Below are positions 51,161 through 60,062 of a stretch of DNA of 64,000 nt, piece by piece. Position 1 is the stretch's first letter. The number at the start of each line of letters is the position of its first letter. The stretch is from Gemmatimonadota bacterium. GTDB lineage: Bacteria; Gemmatimonadota; Gemmatimonadetes; Gemmatimonadales; GWC2-71-9. The notes beneath the pieces were generated by a model, which saw only the letters and a program-made list of their open reading frames with translations, had not been told where the DNA came from and searched no databases. The stretch spans positions 1-64,000 of the forward strand of contig QHUU01000065.1 of assembly GCA_003222155.1 (NCBI GenBank), written 5' to 3'. The position numbers were made by a program, and so were the translations under genes.

Positions 51161-52543
51161 ATGACGCTGCGACTGGCAGCAGTGGGGCTCGTGCTGCTCA
51201 CGGGCGTACCGGGTGGTGGGGGGAGGAGTCACTACGTCTCGCCATCCGGTGCGAGTGCCGGTGACGGCACGATGACCCGGCCCTGGGACCTGGCGACGGC
51301 GCTCGCTGGCGGGGGTGGCCGGGTCGCGCCGGGCGACACGATCTGGTTGCGTGGCGGCACGTACCGCGGGGCGCTCGTGAGCAGCGTGCGCGGCGCGCCG
51401 GGGGCCCCTGTGGTGGTGCGGCAGTACCGCGGCGAGCGGGCCGTAATCGATGCGGCGGGCGCGACGTCGCGAACCGGGCGCGGCGACCTGTTCGTGGTCA
51501 CCGGCGAGTACTCGGTATTCTGGGGCTTCGAGGTGATGGATTCCGATCCGGACCGCACGACGGACACGCGGCCGAACATGATCGTGAACGACGCGTCGCA
51601 CACACGCTACGTCAATCTGATCGTGCACGACGGCGGGATCGGCTTCTACACGTACGCCCCGCCCTCGGACGTGGAGGTAAGCGGCTGCCTGTTCTACAAC
51701 AACGGGTGGGAGGTGCCGCGCCAAGCCAACGGTCACGCGATCTACGCCAAGAGCAACACGGGTCCGCTGGTGTTGCGCGACAACATCGCATTTGATCAGT
51801 TCGGCTACGGCTTGCACGTGTACACGGAAGCGCGCAGCGGATTGCTGAACAACATCCGTCTCGAAGGAAACGTAGTCTTCAACAACGGTACTCTCTCGGC
51901 GAAGTCGGGGGCTGCGAACATCCTCGTGGGAGGACGCGCGCGTGCCGACGCGATCGTGGCGCAGGACAACCTGGCCTACTTCAGTCCCGGCGTGCCCCAG
52001 ACGAATGCGGTGTTCGGGTGGCGGAACGCGCAGAACGTTCGCAATGGGACCCTCACCCTGTCGCACAACTACCTCGTCGGCGGAAACGTGGTGCTCGACC
52101 TCCACGCCTGGGAGCGCTGGGAGGTGAGGCAGAACACGCTGTATGGTCCCGGGGCCCGGCCGATTGTGGCACTCGATGAAACGGTGCAGCCGTTGGATGG
52201 AACGAATCACGTGCTGGCGGCGCCTCCGTCCCAGCCGGCGGTCTTCGTCCGCACCAACCCGTACGAGGCCGGCCGGGCGAACGTGGTCGTCTACAACTGG
52301 TCGCAGCAGGACACGGTCGCGGTCGCGCTCTCGGGAGTGTTGCAGCGCGGCGACCGGTATGCGGTGTACAACGTGCAGGACTTCTTCGGGGCACCGGTCG
52401 CGGGCGGCGTGTACGCCGGCGGAGCGGTGCGCATCCCGATGAAAGGCGTGGCGCCGCCGCCGCCGATCGGCGGGGCCCCCCAGCTGCCGCCCCCCACCGG
52501 GCCGGCGTTCGGCGTGTTCGTTGTGACGAGGCTCCCGCGGTGA
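51161..52543 (+). CDS. Secreted right-handed beta-helix repeat protein (paralogue A)
   Basis: HYVSPSGASAGDGTMTRPWDLATALAGGGGRVAPGDTIWLRGGTYRGALVS..YVNLIVHDGGIGFYTYAPPSDVEVSGCLFYNNGW. Confidence 0.82.
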   Translation: MTLRLAAVGLVLLTGVPGGGGRSHYVSPSGASAGDGTMTRPWDLATALAGGGGRVAPGDTIWLRGGTYRGALVSSVRGAPGAPVVVRQYRGERAVIDAAGATSRTGRGDLFVVTGEYSVFWGFEVMDSDPDRTTDTRPNMIVNDASHTRYVNLIVHDGGIGFYTYAPPSDVEVSGCLFYNNGWEVPRQANGHAIYAKSNTGPLVLRDNIAFDQFGYGLHVYTEARSGLLNNIRLEGNVVFNNGTLSAKSGAANILVGGRARADAIVAQDNLAYFSPGVPQTNAVFGWRNAQNVRNGTLTLSHNYLVGGNVVLDLHAWERWEVRQNTLYGPGARPIVALDETVQPLDGTNHVLAAPPSQPAVFVRTNPYEAGRANVVVYNWSQQDTVAVALSGVLQRGDRYAVYNVQDFFGAPVAGGVYAGGAVRIPMKGVAPPPPIGGAPQLPPPTGPAFGVFVVTRLPR

Positions 52544-52605
52544 GACGCCGTGGGCCGTGCGGTGAACCAAACAACACCGTCTCACACGGGGTTGAGAGTG
52601 GAGCT

Positions 52606-54141
52606 ATGAGAGACTTGCGGCTATCGACGCCGGCGTGGCTCGTGGTGCTCGCGAGCGTGGCCGGCTGTGAGCATGGGGGCGTGGTCCAGCCACCGCCTCC
52701 GCGATCCCCGGCGCACTACGTGTCGCCGACAGGGTCGGCAGCGGGCGACGGGAGCAGCGCACGGCCGTGGGATCTTGCGACTGCGCTGGCCGGCGCCGCG
52801 GGGAAGGTGCAGCCGGGTGACACCATCTGGTTGCGCGGAGGCATCTATTCGCCGGGGGCGCCGCTGGTGAGCACCGTCGCCGGCGCCGCGGGGAAGCCGG
52901 TCGTGGTGCGGCGGTACGCGGCGGAGCGCGCCGTGCTCGACGCGACGGCCTTCTCGAGCGATTCGGTCCGCCGCGATTTCTTCATCGTGCGCGGTGATTA
53001 CACCACCTGGTGGGGCCTCGAGTTCACCGACTCCGATCTCAACCGCGGTACGGCGAGCCGGCCCAACCTGCTGGTGAACAACGCCTCGCACACCCGCTAC
53101 GTCAATCTCACGCTGCACGACGGTGGTATCGGGTTCTTCAGCTACCCCAATCGCGCCGACGTCGAGGTGAGCGGGTGCATCGTGTACAACAACGGCTGGT
53201 CGGTCGGGACCGTCGGGAACGGACACGGCCTGTACGTGAAGAGCGATGCGGGCCCCATGGTGCTGCGCGACAATGTGCTGTTCGACCAGTTCGGTTTCGG
53301 CATTCACGCCTACACCGACGCGACGGACGGGCTGCTGAACAACATCACGGTCGATGGGAACGCCAGCTTCAACAATGGGCTGCTCTCCGGCAGCGCGAGC
53401 GGCTCGAACGTCCTGGTCGGCGGACTCGCGCCGGCGGACGGCATCGTCGTCGACAGCAACATGACGTACTTCAGTCCCGGGGTCGCATTCCCGAACGTGT
53501 GGCTGGGCTGGTCCAAGTCACAGGTACTGAACGGCTCGCTCCAGGTCCGGAGCAACTACATCGTGGGGGGCGCCGCCGTGTTCGACGTGCACGCCTGGCA
53601 ATCGGTCACCGCCCGCGGTAACACTCTCGCCCCCGGTGGCGGAGGGGAAGTGGTGCGGCTCAACGACTCGAGCACGACGGATGCGGCCGGGTACAGCTGG
53701 GGAGGAAACGCCTACTACACCGATCCCGCCGACACCGCCTGGAGCTACCACGACACCACCTACACGTTCGCGGCGTGGCGGGCGAAGACCGGTTTGGGCG
53801 CCACGGATCAGGCGATGCCCACGGCTCCAGCGGCGCCCGCGGTCTTCGTGCGCCCGAACGCGTACGAGGCGGGCCGGGCCAACATCGTCGTTTACAACTG
53901 GGGGCATCTCCCGAGCGTGCCCGCGGACGTCACGGGCATCCTGCAGCCGGGACAGGCCTACGCCGTGTGGAGCGTGCAGGCGCTGTTCGGCCCGCCCCTG
54001 GTGAGCGGCGTCTACTCGGGCGGCGCCATCGACCTGCCGATGACGCAGCGACCGCCGCCGGTCCCGGTCGGCATGGCGACATCGCCGGCGCCCACGACCG
54101 TCCCGGACTTCGACGTCTTCCTGCTTACGCGCGCCTCGTAA
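52606..54141 (+). CDS. Secreted right-handed beta-helix repeat protein (paralogue B)
   Basis: HYVSPTGSAAGDGSSARPWDLATALAGAAGKVQPGDTIWLRGGIYSPGAPLVS..YVNLTLHDGGIGFFSYPNRADVEVSGCIVYNNGW; lipobox VASVAGC. Confidence 0.82.
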   Translation: MRDLRLSTPAWLVVLASVAGCEHGGVVQPPPPRSPAHYVSPTGSAAGDGSSARPWDLATALAGAAGKVQPGDTIWLRGGIYSPGAPLVSTVAGAAGKPVVVRRYAAERAVLDATAFSSDSVRRDFFIVRGDYTTWWGLEFTDSDLNRGTASRPNLLVNNASHTRYVNLTLHDGGIGFFSYPNRADVEVSGCIVYNNGWSVGTVGNGHGLYVKSDAGPMVLRDNVLFDQFGFGIHAYTDATDGLLNNITVDGNASFNNGLLSGSASGSNVLVGGLAPADGIVVDSNMTYFSPGVAFPNVWLGWSKSQVLNGSLQVRSNYIVGGAAVFDVHAWQSVTARGNTLAPGGGGEVVRLNDSSTTDAAGYSWGGNAYYTDPADTAWSYHDTTYTFAAWRAKTGLGATDQAMPTAPAAPAVFVRPNAYEAGRANIVVYNWGHLPSVPADVTGILQPGQAYAVWSVQALFGPPLVSGVYSGGAIDLPMTQRPPPVPVGMATSPAPTTVPDFDVFLLTRAS

Positions 54142-54148
54142 CGGAAGC

Positions 54149-55195
54149 TTAGCGCGACATCGGGAGGGCCGAGAGCTCGGGCATCTGTTTCCGCGGGCGG
54201 AGCAGATGGTCTCGCAGCCCCAGCAGGAATCCCACGCCGTAGGCCACGTGCAGCACGGGGAACACGAGCGCCAGCGCCGCGGCGACGCGCGGGCCGTGGC
54301 GCGGCACCGCGGCCGCGCCGGCGGCGAGCAGCGCCGCCGCGTACGCCGCCGCCAGCCCCGCGCCCGCGAGGGCGGCAGGTCGCCACCACACGGCGGCCAG
54401 GCCGCTCGCCGCCAGGGCCGTGAGGAACAGGCTCGGGACCAGCTGCCGCAGGGTCATCACACGGCCCACCTTGCGCGCGACCAGCGGCTTGAAATAGCCG
54501 TATTGGAAATACATGCGCCACAGCTGCCGCAGCGACTTGCGGGCCACGTAATAGGCCCTCGCCGTCGGCATCAGCAGCACGCGTCCGCCGCGGCGGATGA
54601 GGCGGTAGTTGAACTCGTCGTCCTGGTTGCGCACCAGCTCCTCGTCGAACAACCCGGCGCGCTCGAACGCCTCCCGCCGGAAACAGCCGAAGGCCACCGT
54701 GTCGACCCAGCGGGGCTGGGACGCCCCCACGCGGAAATACGAGTTGCCGACCCCGAACCGGTGCGAGAGGCCGAGCGCGATGGCGCGCGCCACCGCCGTA
54801 TCGGCGCCGGGGAGCGTTTCCAGCACGCCGCCCACGTTGTCCGCCCCGCGCTCGAGCAGCGCATGCACGAGAATCGGGAGGTAGCTGGGCAGGTAGATGA
54901 CGTGCGCGTCCATGCGCAGGATCACCTCACCGCGCGCCGCCTGGATGCCGAGGTTCAGCGCACACGGTGCGATGAGGCGCGGGTTGTCGAGCAGCCGGAT
55001 CATGGGGTGACGCGCGGCATACGACGCCACGATGTCGCGCGTGCGGTCGCTGCTCATCCCGTCCACGACGAGCAGCTCCATCCGGTCGTGCGGATAGTCG
55101 CTCGCCAGGATGGACTCGAGACACCGACCGAGGTGCTGCTCCTCGTTGCGGCACGGCACGATCACGGAGACGAACGGCGGCGGCGGGCGAGTCAT
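54149..55195 (-). CDS. Glycosyltransferase family 2
   Basis: VSVIVPCRNEEQHLGRCLESILASDYPHDRMELLVVDGMSSDRTRDIVASYAARHPMIRLLDNP; C-terminal TM segments. Confidence 0.93.
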   Translation of the reverse strand: MTRPPPPFVSVIVPCRNEEQHLGRCLESILASDYPHDRMELLVVDGMSSDRTRDIVASYAARHPMIRLLDNPRLIAPCALNLGIQAARGEVILRMDAHVIYLPSYLPILVHALLERGADNVGGVLETLPGADTAVARAIALGLSHRFGVGNSYFRVGASQPRWVDTVAFGCFRREAFERAGLFDEELVRNQDDEFNYRLIRRGGRVLLMPTARAYYVARKSLRQLWRMYFQYGYFKPLVARKVGRVMTLRQLVPSLFLTALAASGLAAVWWRPAALAGAGLAAAYAAALLAAGAAAVPRHGPRVAAALALVFPVLHVAYGVGFLLGLRDHLLRPRKQMPELSALPMSR

Positions 55196-56259
55196 GAGGT
55201 CCTCGCTTCGGCGGCCTGCGGCCAGGCGTGGAAGGTGGCAGTGTGTCGGCTCAGACGCGCGCCGAGCGCCGCGAGCGGCCACAGCCCGAGGCGCCGGGCG
55301 GCCGCCCAGTCGCGGGAGACGAGCGCCCCGGCCAGCTGGCGGGCGTGGACCCGACCGGTGACCCAGAGTGCGGAGCAGTGGAACCCCGCGCGATCGAAGC
55401 GGGCGCGGCGGGAGAGACGCGGCCCCAACGCCCGGCGCGTGCGGGCCGTCAACAGCTCGCCGCCCAGGAGGCGGGCGTGGATGTCGTCGACGAGATGGAG
55501 GTAACATGAGAGTCCGGCCCGCGCGCCGAGCGCGCGTGCCGTCGCGATGATGTACTCCCAGTCGAGACCGCCCCGGCGGATCGTGGCGATCGTGTGCACC
55601 ACGTCGGTGAGATGGAACGCGCGCCGGGCGACCACCTTCTCCACACCCTGCAGCACGAGCTGGTCCTCCGGGGCCGGACCGGCGCAGACCAGCCCGGCGA
55701 GCGCCACGGTGCGACGGTTGCGGAACAGCCGGGCGACGTACCCGGCGTGCTGGCCCGCGTGGCCCACGCGGCCGTGACGGATATCCAGCACCAGGTCCGC
55801 GCCCACGACGCCGTACACTGTGCTCCCCGCCAAGCGGTTGGCGAGGGTCGGCGCGTGAGCGGCGACCGCGAGGCCCTCGAGCAGCGGTCGGTCGACCGTG
55901 TCGCCAGCGGCCAGCACCAGGAGGTCGAGGTCGTCCCCAAGGTCCGGGTAGCGATCGCATGCTTTGGGGAGGAGCCATTCGATGCCGTGGCGCACGCCGG
56001 CCGCGTGGATTTGGGCGACCACGTCGAGCGCCAGCCGCGCGCGTGCCCGCTCCCGCTCCGCCCGCGCGGCGAAGCGGCGCGGCGGGTGCACTCCGCACGC
56101 GGCGAGCCGGTCGGCGAGGCGCACCAGGACGGCGTTCTGCTCCGCCAGCCCCGCGAGGAGACTCCAGTCGACGTCGGCGAGCCCGGCGGCGGAGACGCGC
56201 TCCCCCAGCAGCAGCCCGAGGGTCAGGCCGGCGAGCCGTTCCTCGCGCGGGATGCTCAC
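55192..56259 (-). CDS. Nucleotidyltransferase-fold protein (NTP_transf_5-like)
   Basis: GIEWLLPKACDRYPDLGDDLDLLVLAAGD matches the DLDLLV signature of this family; weak elsewhere. Confidence 0.6.
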   Translation of the reverse strand: MSIPREERLAGLTLGLLLGERVSAAGLADVDWSLLAGLAEQNAVLVRLADRLAACGVHPPRRFAARAERERARARLALDVVAQIHAAGVRHGIEWLLPKACDRYPDLGDDLDLLVLAAGDTVDRPLLEGLAVAAHAPTLANRLAGSTVYGVVGADLVLDIRHGRVGHAGQHAGYVARLFRNRRTVALAGLVCAGPAPEDQLVLQGVEKVVARRAFHLTDVVHTIATIRRGGLDWEYIIATARALGARAGLSCYLHLVDDIHARLLGGELLTARTRRALGPRLSRRARFDRAGFHCSALWVTGRVHARQLAGALVSRDWAAARRLGLWPLAALGARLSRHTATFHAWPQAAEARTS

Positions 56260-56870
56260 GCGACCAGCCGCTCGCCGACCAGCCGGGCCACGGTCTGCTG
56301 GGCGGCGTGCAGGTCGTCGTTCTTGACGACGAGGGCGCCCCGCACCCAGGGGAAAACGGTGCGATACGCCAGCCAGCGGTCCCGGAGATAGTCGACCGGA
56401 TAGTCGCGCTTGCGCGCGAACGATTCCTCGGGACCGACGTCGAGCAGCACGGCCACGTCGGGAGTGGGGGTGAGCCGCTGGAGCAGCCGCAGCACGCCCC
56501 AGTGCCGGCCGTCGGCGACGTCCACGAGCGTGTCGTAGAAATAGCGGTCCATGATGACGACGCGCCGCCGGATGAACTCGTGATACAGGCGATACGCGAG
56601 GAAGAGCAGGAGGTCGAGCGGGTAGATCATGCGTCTGAGGAGCTTGCCCCAGAGGAGGGCGTTGCGAACGCGGTGCAGCGCGCCCGCGCCGTTCCGGGGC
56701 GGGGCGCCGCCCAGCTGGTTCCGCAGCAGCCGGAGGTAGGCGTACACGCCGACGTGGTCGTTCATATGGAACACGACCACGCGTCGATTCTGTCCCTCGA
56801 GTGTCTGCTGCAGCCAGCGCACCAGGGTGGACTTGCCGGCGCCGTCGAGGCCCGAAAACGTGATCAGCAT
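56256..56870 (-). CDS. Thymidylate kinase-like P-loop kinase
   Basis: MLITFSGLDGAGKSTLVRWLQQTLE..VVIMDRYFYDTLVD..DVAVLLDVGPEESFARKRDYPVDYLRDRWLAYRTV. Confidence 0.85.
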   Translation of the reverse strand: MLITFSGLDGAGKSTLVRWLQQTLEGQNRRVVVFHMNDHVGVYAYLRLLRNQLGGAPPRNGAGALHRVRNALLWGKLLRRMIYPLDLLLFLAYRLYHEFIRRRVVIMDRYFYDTLVDVADGRHWGVLRLLQRLTPTPDVAVLLDVGPEESFARKRDYPVDYLRDRWLAYRTVFPWVRGALVVKNDDLHAAQQTVARLVGERLVA

Positions 56871-56874
56871 CGGC

Positions 56875-58809
56875 TCACCACGACAGGTGGTGGTCCCCGA
56901 GCCACAGCTCGAGGGCCAGCAGGGTGAAGACGCGCTGATACAGCCCGCCGCGACTGATACCGCCGCCCCCGCTGCCGGTCTCGGGGCGGGCGCGCCGGAA
57001 CGCGTCGAGCCAGCCGCGCACCAGCGCGCCGTCGACCACGCAACGGGTGCGGGCTCGCGGCGAGAGCAGCACATCGTCGAGGGCCGCGTGAACCTGGGGC
57101 CCGACCATCACGTCCAGCGGGATCGAGAACCCGTGCTTCGGGTGTCTGGCCACCTCGCGCGGCAGCCAGCGGCGCGCCAGCGTGCGGAGCACCAGCTTGC
57201 CGGAGCGCCCGTTGGTTTTGAGCCGGTGGGGCAGGCTGAGGCCCAGGGCCACGACGTCTTCATCGAGCAGCGGCACCCGCACCTCGATGCTCGCCCGCAT
57301 GCTCATCATGTCCACCTTTCTGAGCATGTCCGAGGGCAGGCTGACGCGGAACCACGTTTCCGTCATACGGCGGGACAGTTCCTCCAGATCGCCGGCGGCC
57401 GCCGGGTCGTAGCCGTCGTACAGCCGATACACGGGGGCGAGGCCGTCGCGCGCCTCGGGCCGCACCAGCGCGGCCTTCTGGTCTTCGCTCAAGTAGTTCG
57501 CCAGTCCGGCGAGCAGCACGCTCGAGTCGTCGCGACCGGCTTCGGCAAGCGTGAGCGCTTTGGTCACCTGCCGGCCCCAGTTCTCGGTCCAGTGCGTCAG
57601 GGCGCCGGTGGTGCGCCGCGTGGCATGACGCAGCCACGCCGGCAGGGCCGACGCGCGCATGAGCTGGTTGGCGCGCCAGAAGCACGGGTACCCCCCGAAC
57701 ACTTCATCGCCGCCGTCCCCCGAGAGCGTGCAGATGATCCCGCGGTCCCGGACGGCGCGTGAGATCCAGTACATCGGCACCAGGCTGGTGTCGGCGAACG
57801 GCTGGTCGAAGTGACGCAGCAGGCCGAACAGCGCGTCGGGAGAGAGCGCCGAGTCCGCGAGGTCGATCGTATGGTGCCGGGTGCGGCAGTGCGTTGCCGC
57901 GGCCAGTGCCGCGTCGGTTTCGTCGTGGCCCTTGTCCGGGAAGCGCACGTTGAAGGTGGACGTCGGGCCCAGCCCGGCGCGCTCGTGGGTCGCGACGACG
58001 AGCGAGGAATCGATCCCGCCGGAGAGGAGGGCGGCGACCGGCACGTCGGCGACGGATTGCCGCCGGACGGCGGTGAGCAGGCGGTCGGCGAGCGCCTCGA
58101 CGGTGTCCTCGAGCCGGCGCTCGGGCCGGGGCGCGGCGACTACGCTGTCGTACGACTCGAGGCGCTCGCCCTCTGGGGCGACGGTGAGGACGCTTCCCGG
58201 CGGCAGCGCGCGGACGTTCGCGAACCCGGTGGCCGGCTCCGGCACGTACCCCAGGCCGAGGAAGTCGTAGCAGGCCTGGCGGTCGAGGCGCGGGACGAAG
58301 CCGCGCCGCGCGGCGATCGCCTTGATCTCGCTCGCGAACAGCCATTCACCATTCAGCTCCGCATAGAACAGGGGCTTCACGCCGTAGCGGTCGCGGGCCA
58401 GCAGCAGCCGGCGCCGGGGCCGGTCGTAGATCGCGAACGCGAAGATCCCCCGCAGCGCCTGCACGAGATTCACGCCTTCTTCTTCGTAGAGGTGCACGAG
58501 GACTTCCGTGTCGGAGCTGCTCTTGAAGACGTGCCCGCGGCGTGCCAGGGCGGCGCGCAGGTCGGCGTGGTTGTAGATCTCGCCGTTGTAGACGACCTGG
58601 ACGCTGCCGTCCTCGTTGGTCATCGGTTGCGCCCCGCGGGGCGAGAGGTCGATGAGCGCCAGACGCCGGTGCACGAGCTCGCAGCGCTCGTCGGCGTAGC
58701 AGCCGGCGCCGTCGGGGCCCCGATGACGCAGCAGCTCGTCGGCCCGCCCCGCCCACGCGGGGTCGGGCGCCAGTGCCTGCGGATGAAACCGTCCGGCGAG
58801 GCCGCACAT
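56875..58809 (-). CDS. asnB: Asparagine synthase (glutamine-hydrolysing)-type amidotransferase
   Basis: MCGLAGRFHPQ..HRLALIDLSPRGAQPMTNEDGSVQVVYNGEIYNHADLRAAL..VAALLSGGIDSSLVVATHE. Confidence 0.93.
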   Translation of the reverse strand: MCGLAGRFHPQALAPDPAWAGRADELLRHRGPDGAGCYADERCELVHRRLALIDLSPRGAQPMTNEDGSVQVVYNGEIYNHADLRAALARRGHVFKSSSDTEVLVHLYEEEGVNLVQALRGIFAFAIYDRPRRRLLLARDRYGVKPLFYAELNGEWLFASEIKAIAARRGFVPRLDRQACYDFLGLGYVPEPATGFANVRALPPGSVLTVAPEGERLESYDSVVAAPRPERRLEDTVEALADRLLTAVRRQSVADVPVAALLSGGIDSSLVVATHERAGLGPTSTFNVRFPDKGHDETDAALAAATHCRTRHHTIDLADSALSPDALFGLLRHFDQPFADTSLVPMYWISRAVRDRGIICTLSGDGGDEVFGGYPCFWRANQLMRASALPAWLRHATRRTTGALTHWTENWGRQVTKALTLAEAGRDDSSVLLAGLANYLSEDQKAALVRPEARDGLAPVYRLYDGYDPAAAGDLEELSRRMTETWFRVSLPSDMLRKVDMMSMRASIEVRVPLLDEDVVALGLSLPHRLKTNGRSGKLVLRTLARRWLPREVARHPKHGFSIPLDVMVGPQVHAALDDVLLSPRARTRCVVDGALVRGWLDAFRRARPETGSGGGGISRGGLYQRVFTLLALELWLGDHHLSW

Positions 58810-58811
58810 GG

Positions 58812-60062
58812 TCAGCGGCCTCGCCCGCGCCCGGCCGCGTCGGCGTGTGCCAGCACGAGCCAGAGGAGCTTTGAAGCGATCCAGGTGCCGCTCATGGTAC
58901 CGGTCAGCATCGTGACGAGCATCGCGGACGGCAGGGCGCCCGCTGGGCCGAGCCGCGACCGCCAGGCGGATCGGACACACGCCGTGAGCCCGATGAGGAA
59001 CGGGATCGTGCCCGCCACGCCCGTGCTCGTGAGCAGCTCGAGCAGCAGATTGTGTGCGTCGCGTTTGACGTAACCGGGATCCTGCAGGCGCCGCTCGAGC
59101 TCCACCTGGTTCTCGACGGGACCCCAGCCGACGAACGGTCGTTCGCGGATCATCACGAGGAGGGCGGGATAAATCCGCTCGCGTCCGGCGAGCTGGCCGC
59201 TTTCCGCCGCCGCAAACAGCCGGTTCCGCATCCCTTCGGAGTGGTACGCGGCGAAGCCGAGCACGCCGAGCGCCGCGAGGGCGGCCACGCCGTTACGCAC
59301 CCGGGCCCAGAGCGTCCGCTCCCCGCAGAGGATCGCCAGGAGGCCGACGCTGAGCGCGAGCAGCCCGCCACGCGACCCCGTCTGGACGACGGCGACCGCG
59401 ATCAGGACCACGATCGGCCAGCGCACCGCCGCGGGCCAGCGGCGCCCCTGCCGGTTCACGAGCGCCAGGGCCGCAAGCAATCCGCACGAGAGGATCAGAG
59501 CGCTGAGGTTGGCATTCTGTCCCAACGCCGACATGCGCGCGCCCCCCGTCCAAAGGGCCTTTTCGTTGCGGGCGATCCCGAAGACCTGAAGCGCGGCGCG
59601 AAATCCACAGGCCAGGGCAAACGCGCGCAGCGCGGCGACGCGCACCGGCTCCTCCCTCATCAAATTGGCGCCGGTCCAGAAGATCAAGACCACCTGGAGC
59701 AGCTCGAGGAAAAACTTCAGGACGTAGGGCTCGTGGCTGGTGAGGTTGACGAGCGCGGCGACCGTGAACATCCAGAGGTACCCCGTAAAGGCCACCAGCG
59801 GGAGGTCGATGCGGCCGTAGGCCGCGCGGCGGTCGAGCAGCGTCGCCAGGAGGAAGACGCACCCCACGAGCGTCGGGATCTCGACCGGCAGCGATCGCTG
59901 CGGCATTTCGAACGGGATCGAGCAGACGTAGAGGTAGAGCGCCCAGCGCACCACCGGCTGCACCCGAGGCCCGGCGGCGGCGACGGGTTGCGGCCCGCGC
60001 GGCCACGGCTCGGGGGTACGCGCAGCGGGCGGAAGGGACAGAACGGGCTGCACGGTCACCAC
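58812..60062 (-). CDS. O-antigen ligase/polymerase family membrane protein
   Basis: Multi-TM; WALYLYVCSIPFEMPQRSLPVEIPTLVG..GSRGGLLALSVGLLAIL..RERPFVGWGPVENQVELERR..HNLLLELLTSTGVAGTIPFL. Confidence 0.88.
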   Translation of the reverse strand: MVTVQPVLSLPPAARTPEPWPRGPQPVAAAGPRVQPVVRWALYLYVCSIPFEMPQRSLPVEIPTLVGCVFLLATLLDRRAAYGRIDLPLVAFTGYLWMFTVAALVNLTSHEPYVLKFFLELLQVVLIFWTGANLMREEPVRVAALRAFALACGFRAALQVFGIARNEKALWTGGARMSALGQNANLSALILSCGLLAALALVNRQGRRWPAAVRWPIVVLIAVAVVQTGSRGGLLALSVGLLAILCGERTLWARVRNGVAALAALGVLGFAAYHSEGMRNRLFAAAESGQLAGRERIYPALLVMIRERPFVGWGPVENQVELERRLQDPGYVKRDAHNLLLELLTSTGVAGTIPFLIGLTACVRSAWRSRLGPAGALPSAMLVTMLTGTMSGTWIASKLLWLVLAHADAAGRGRGR

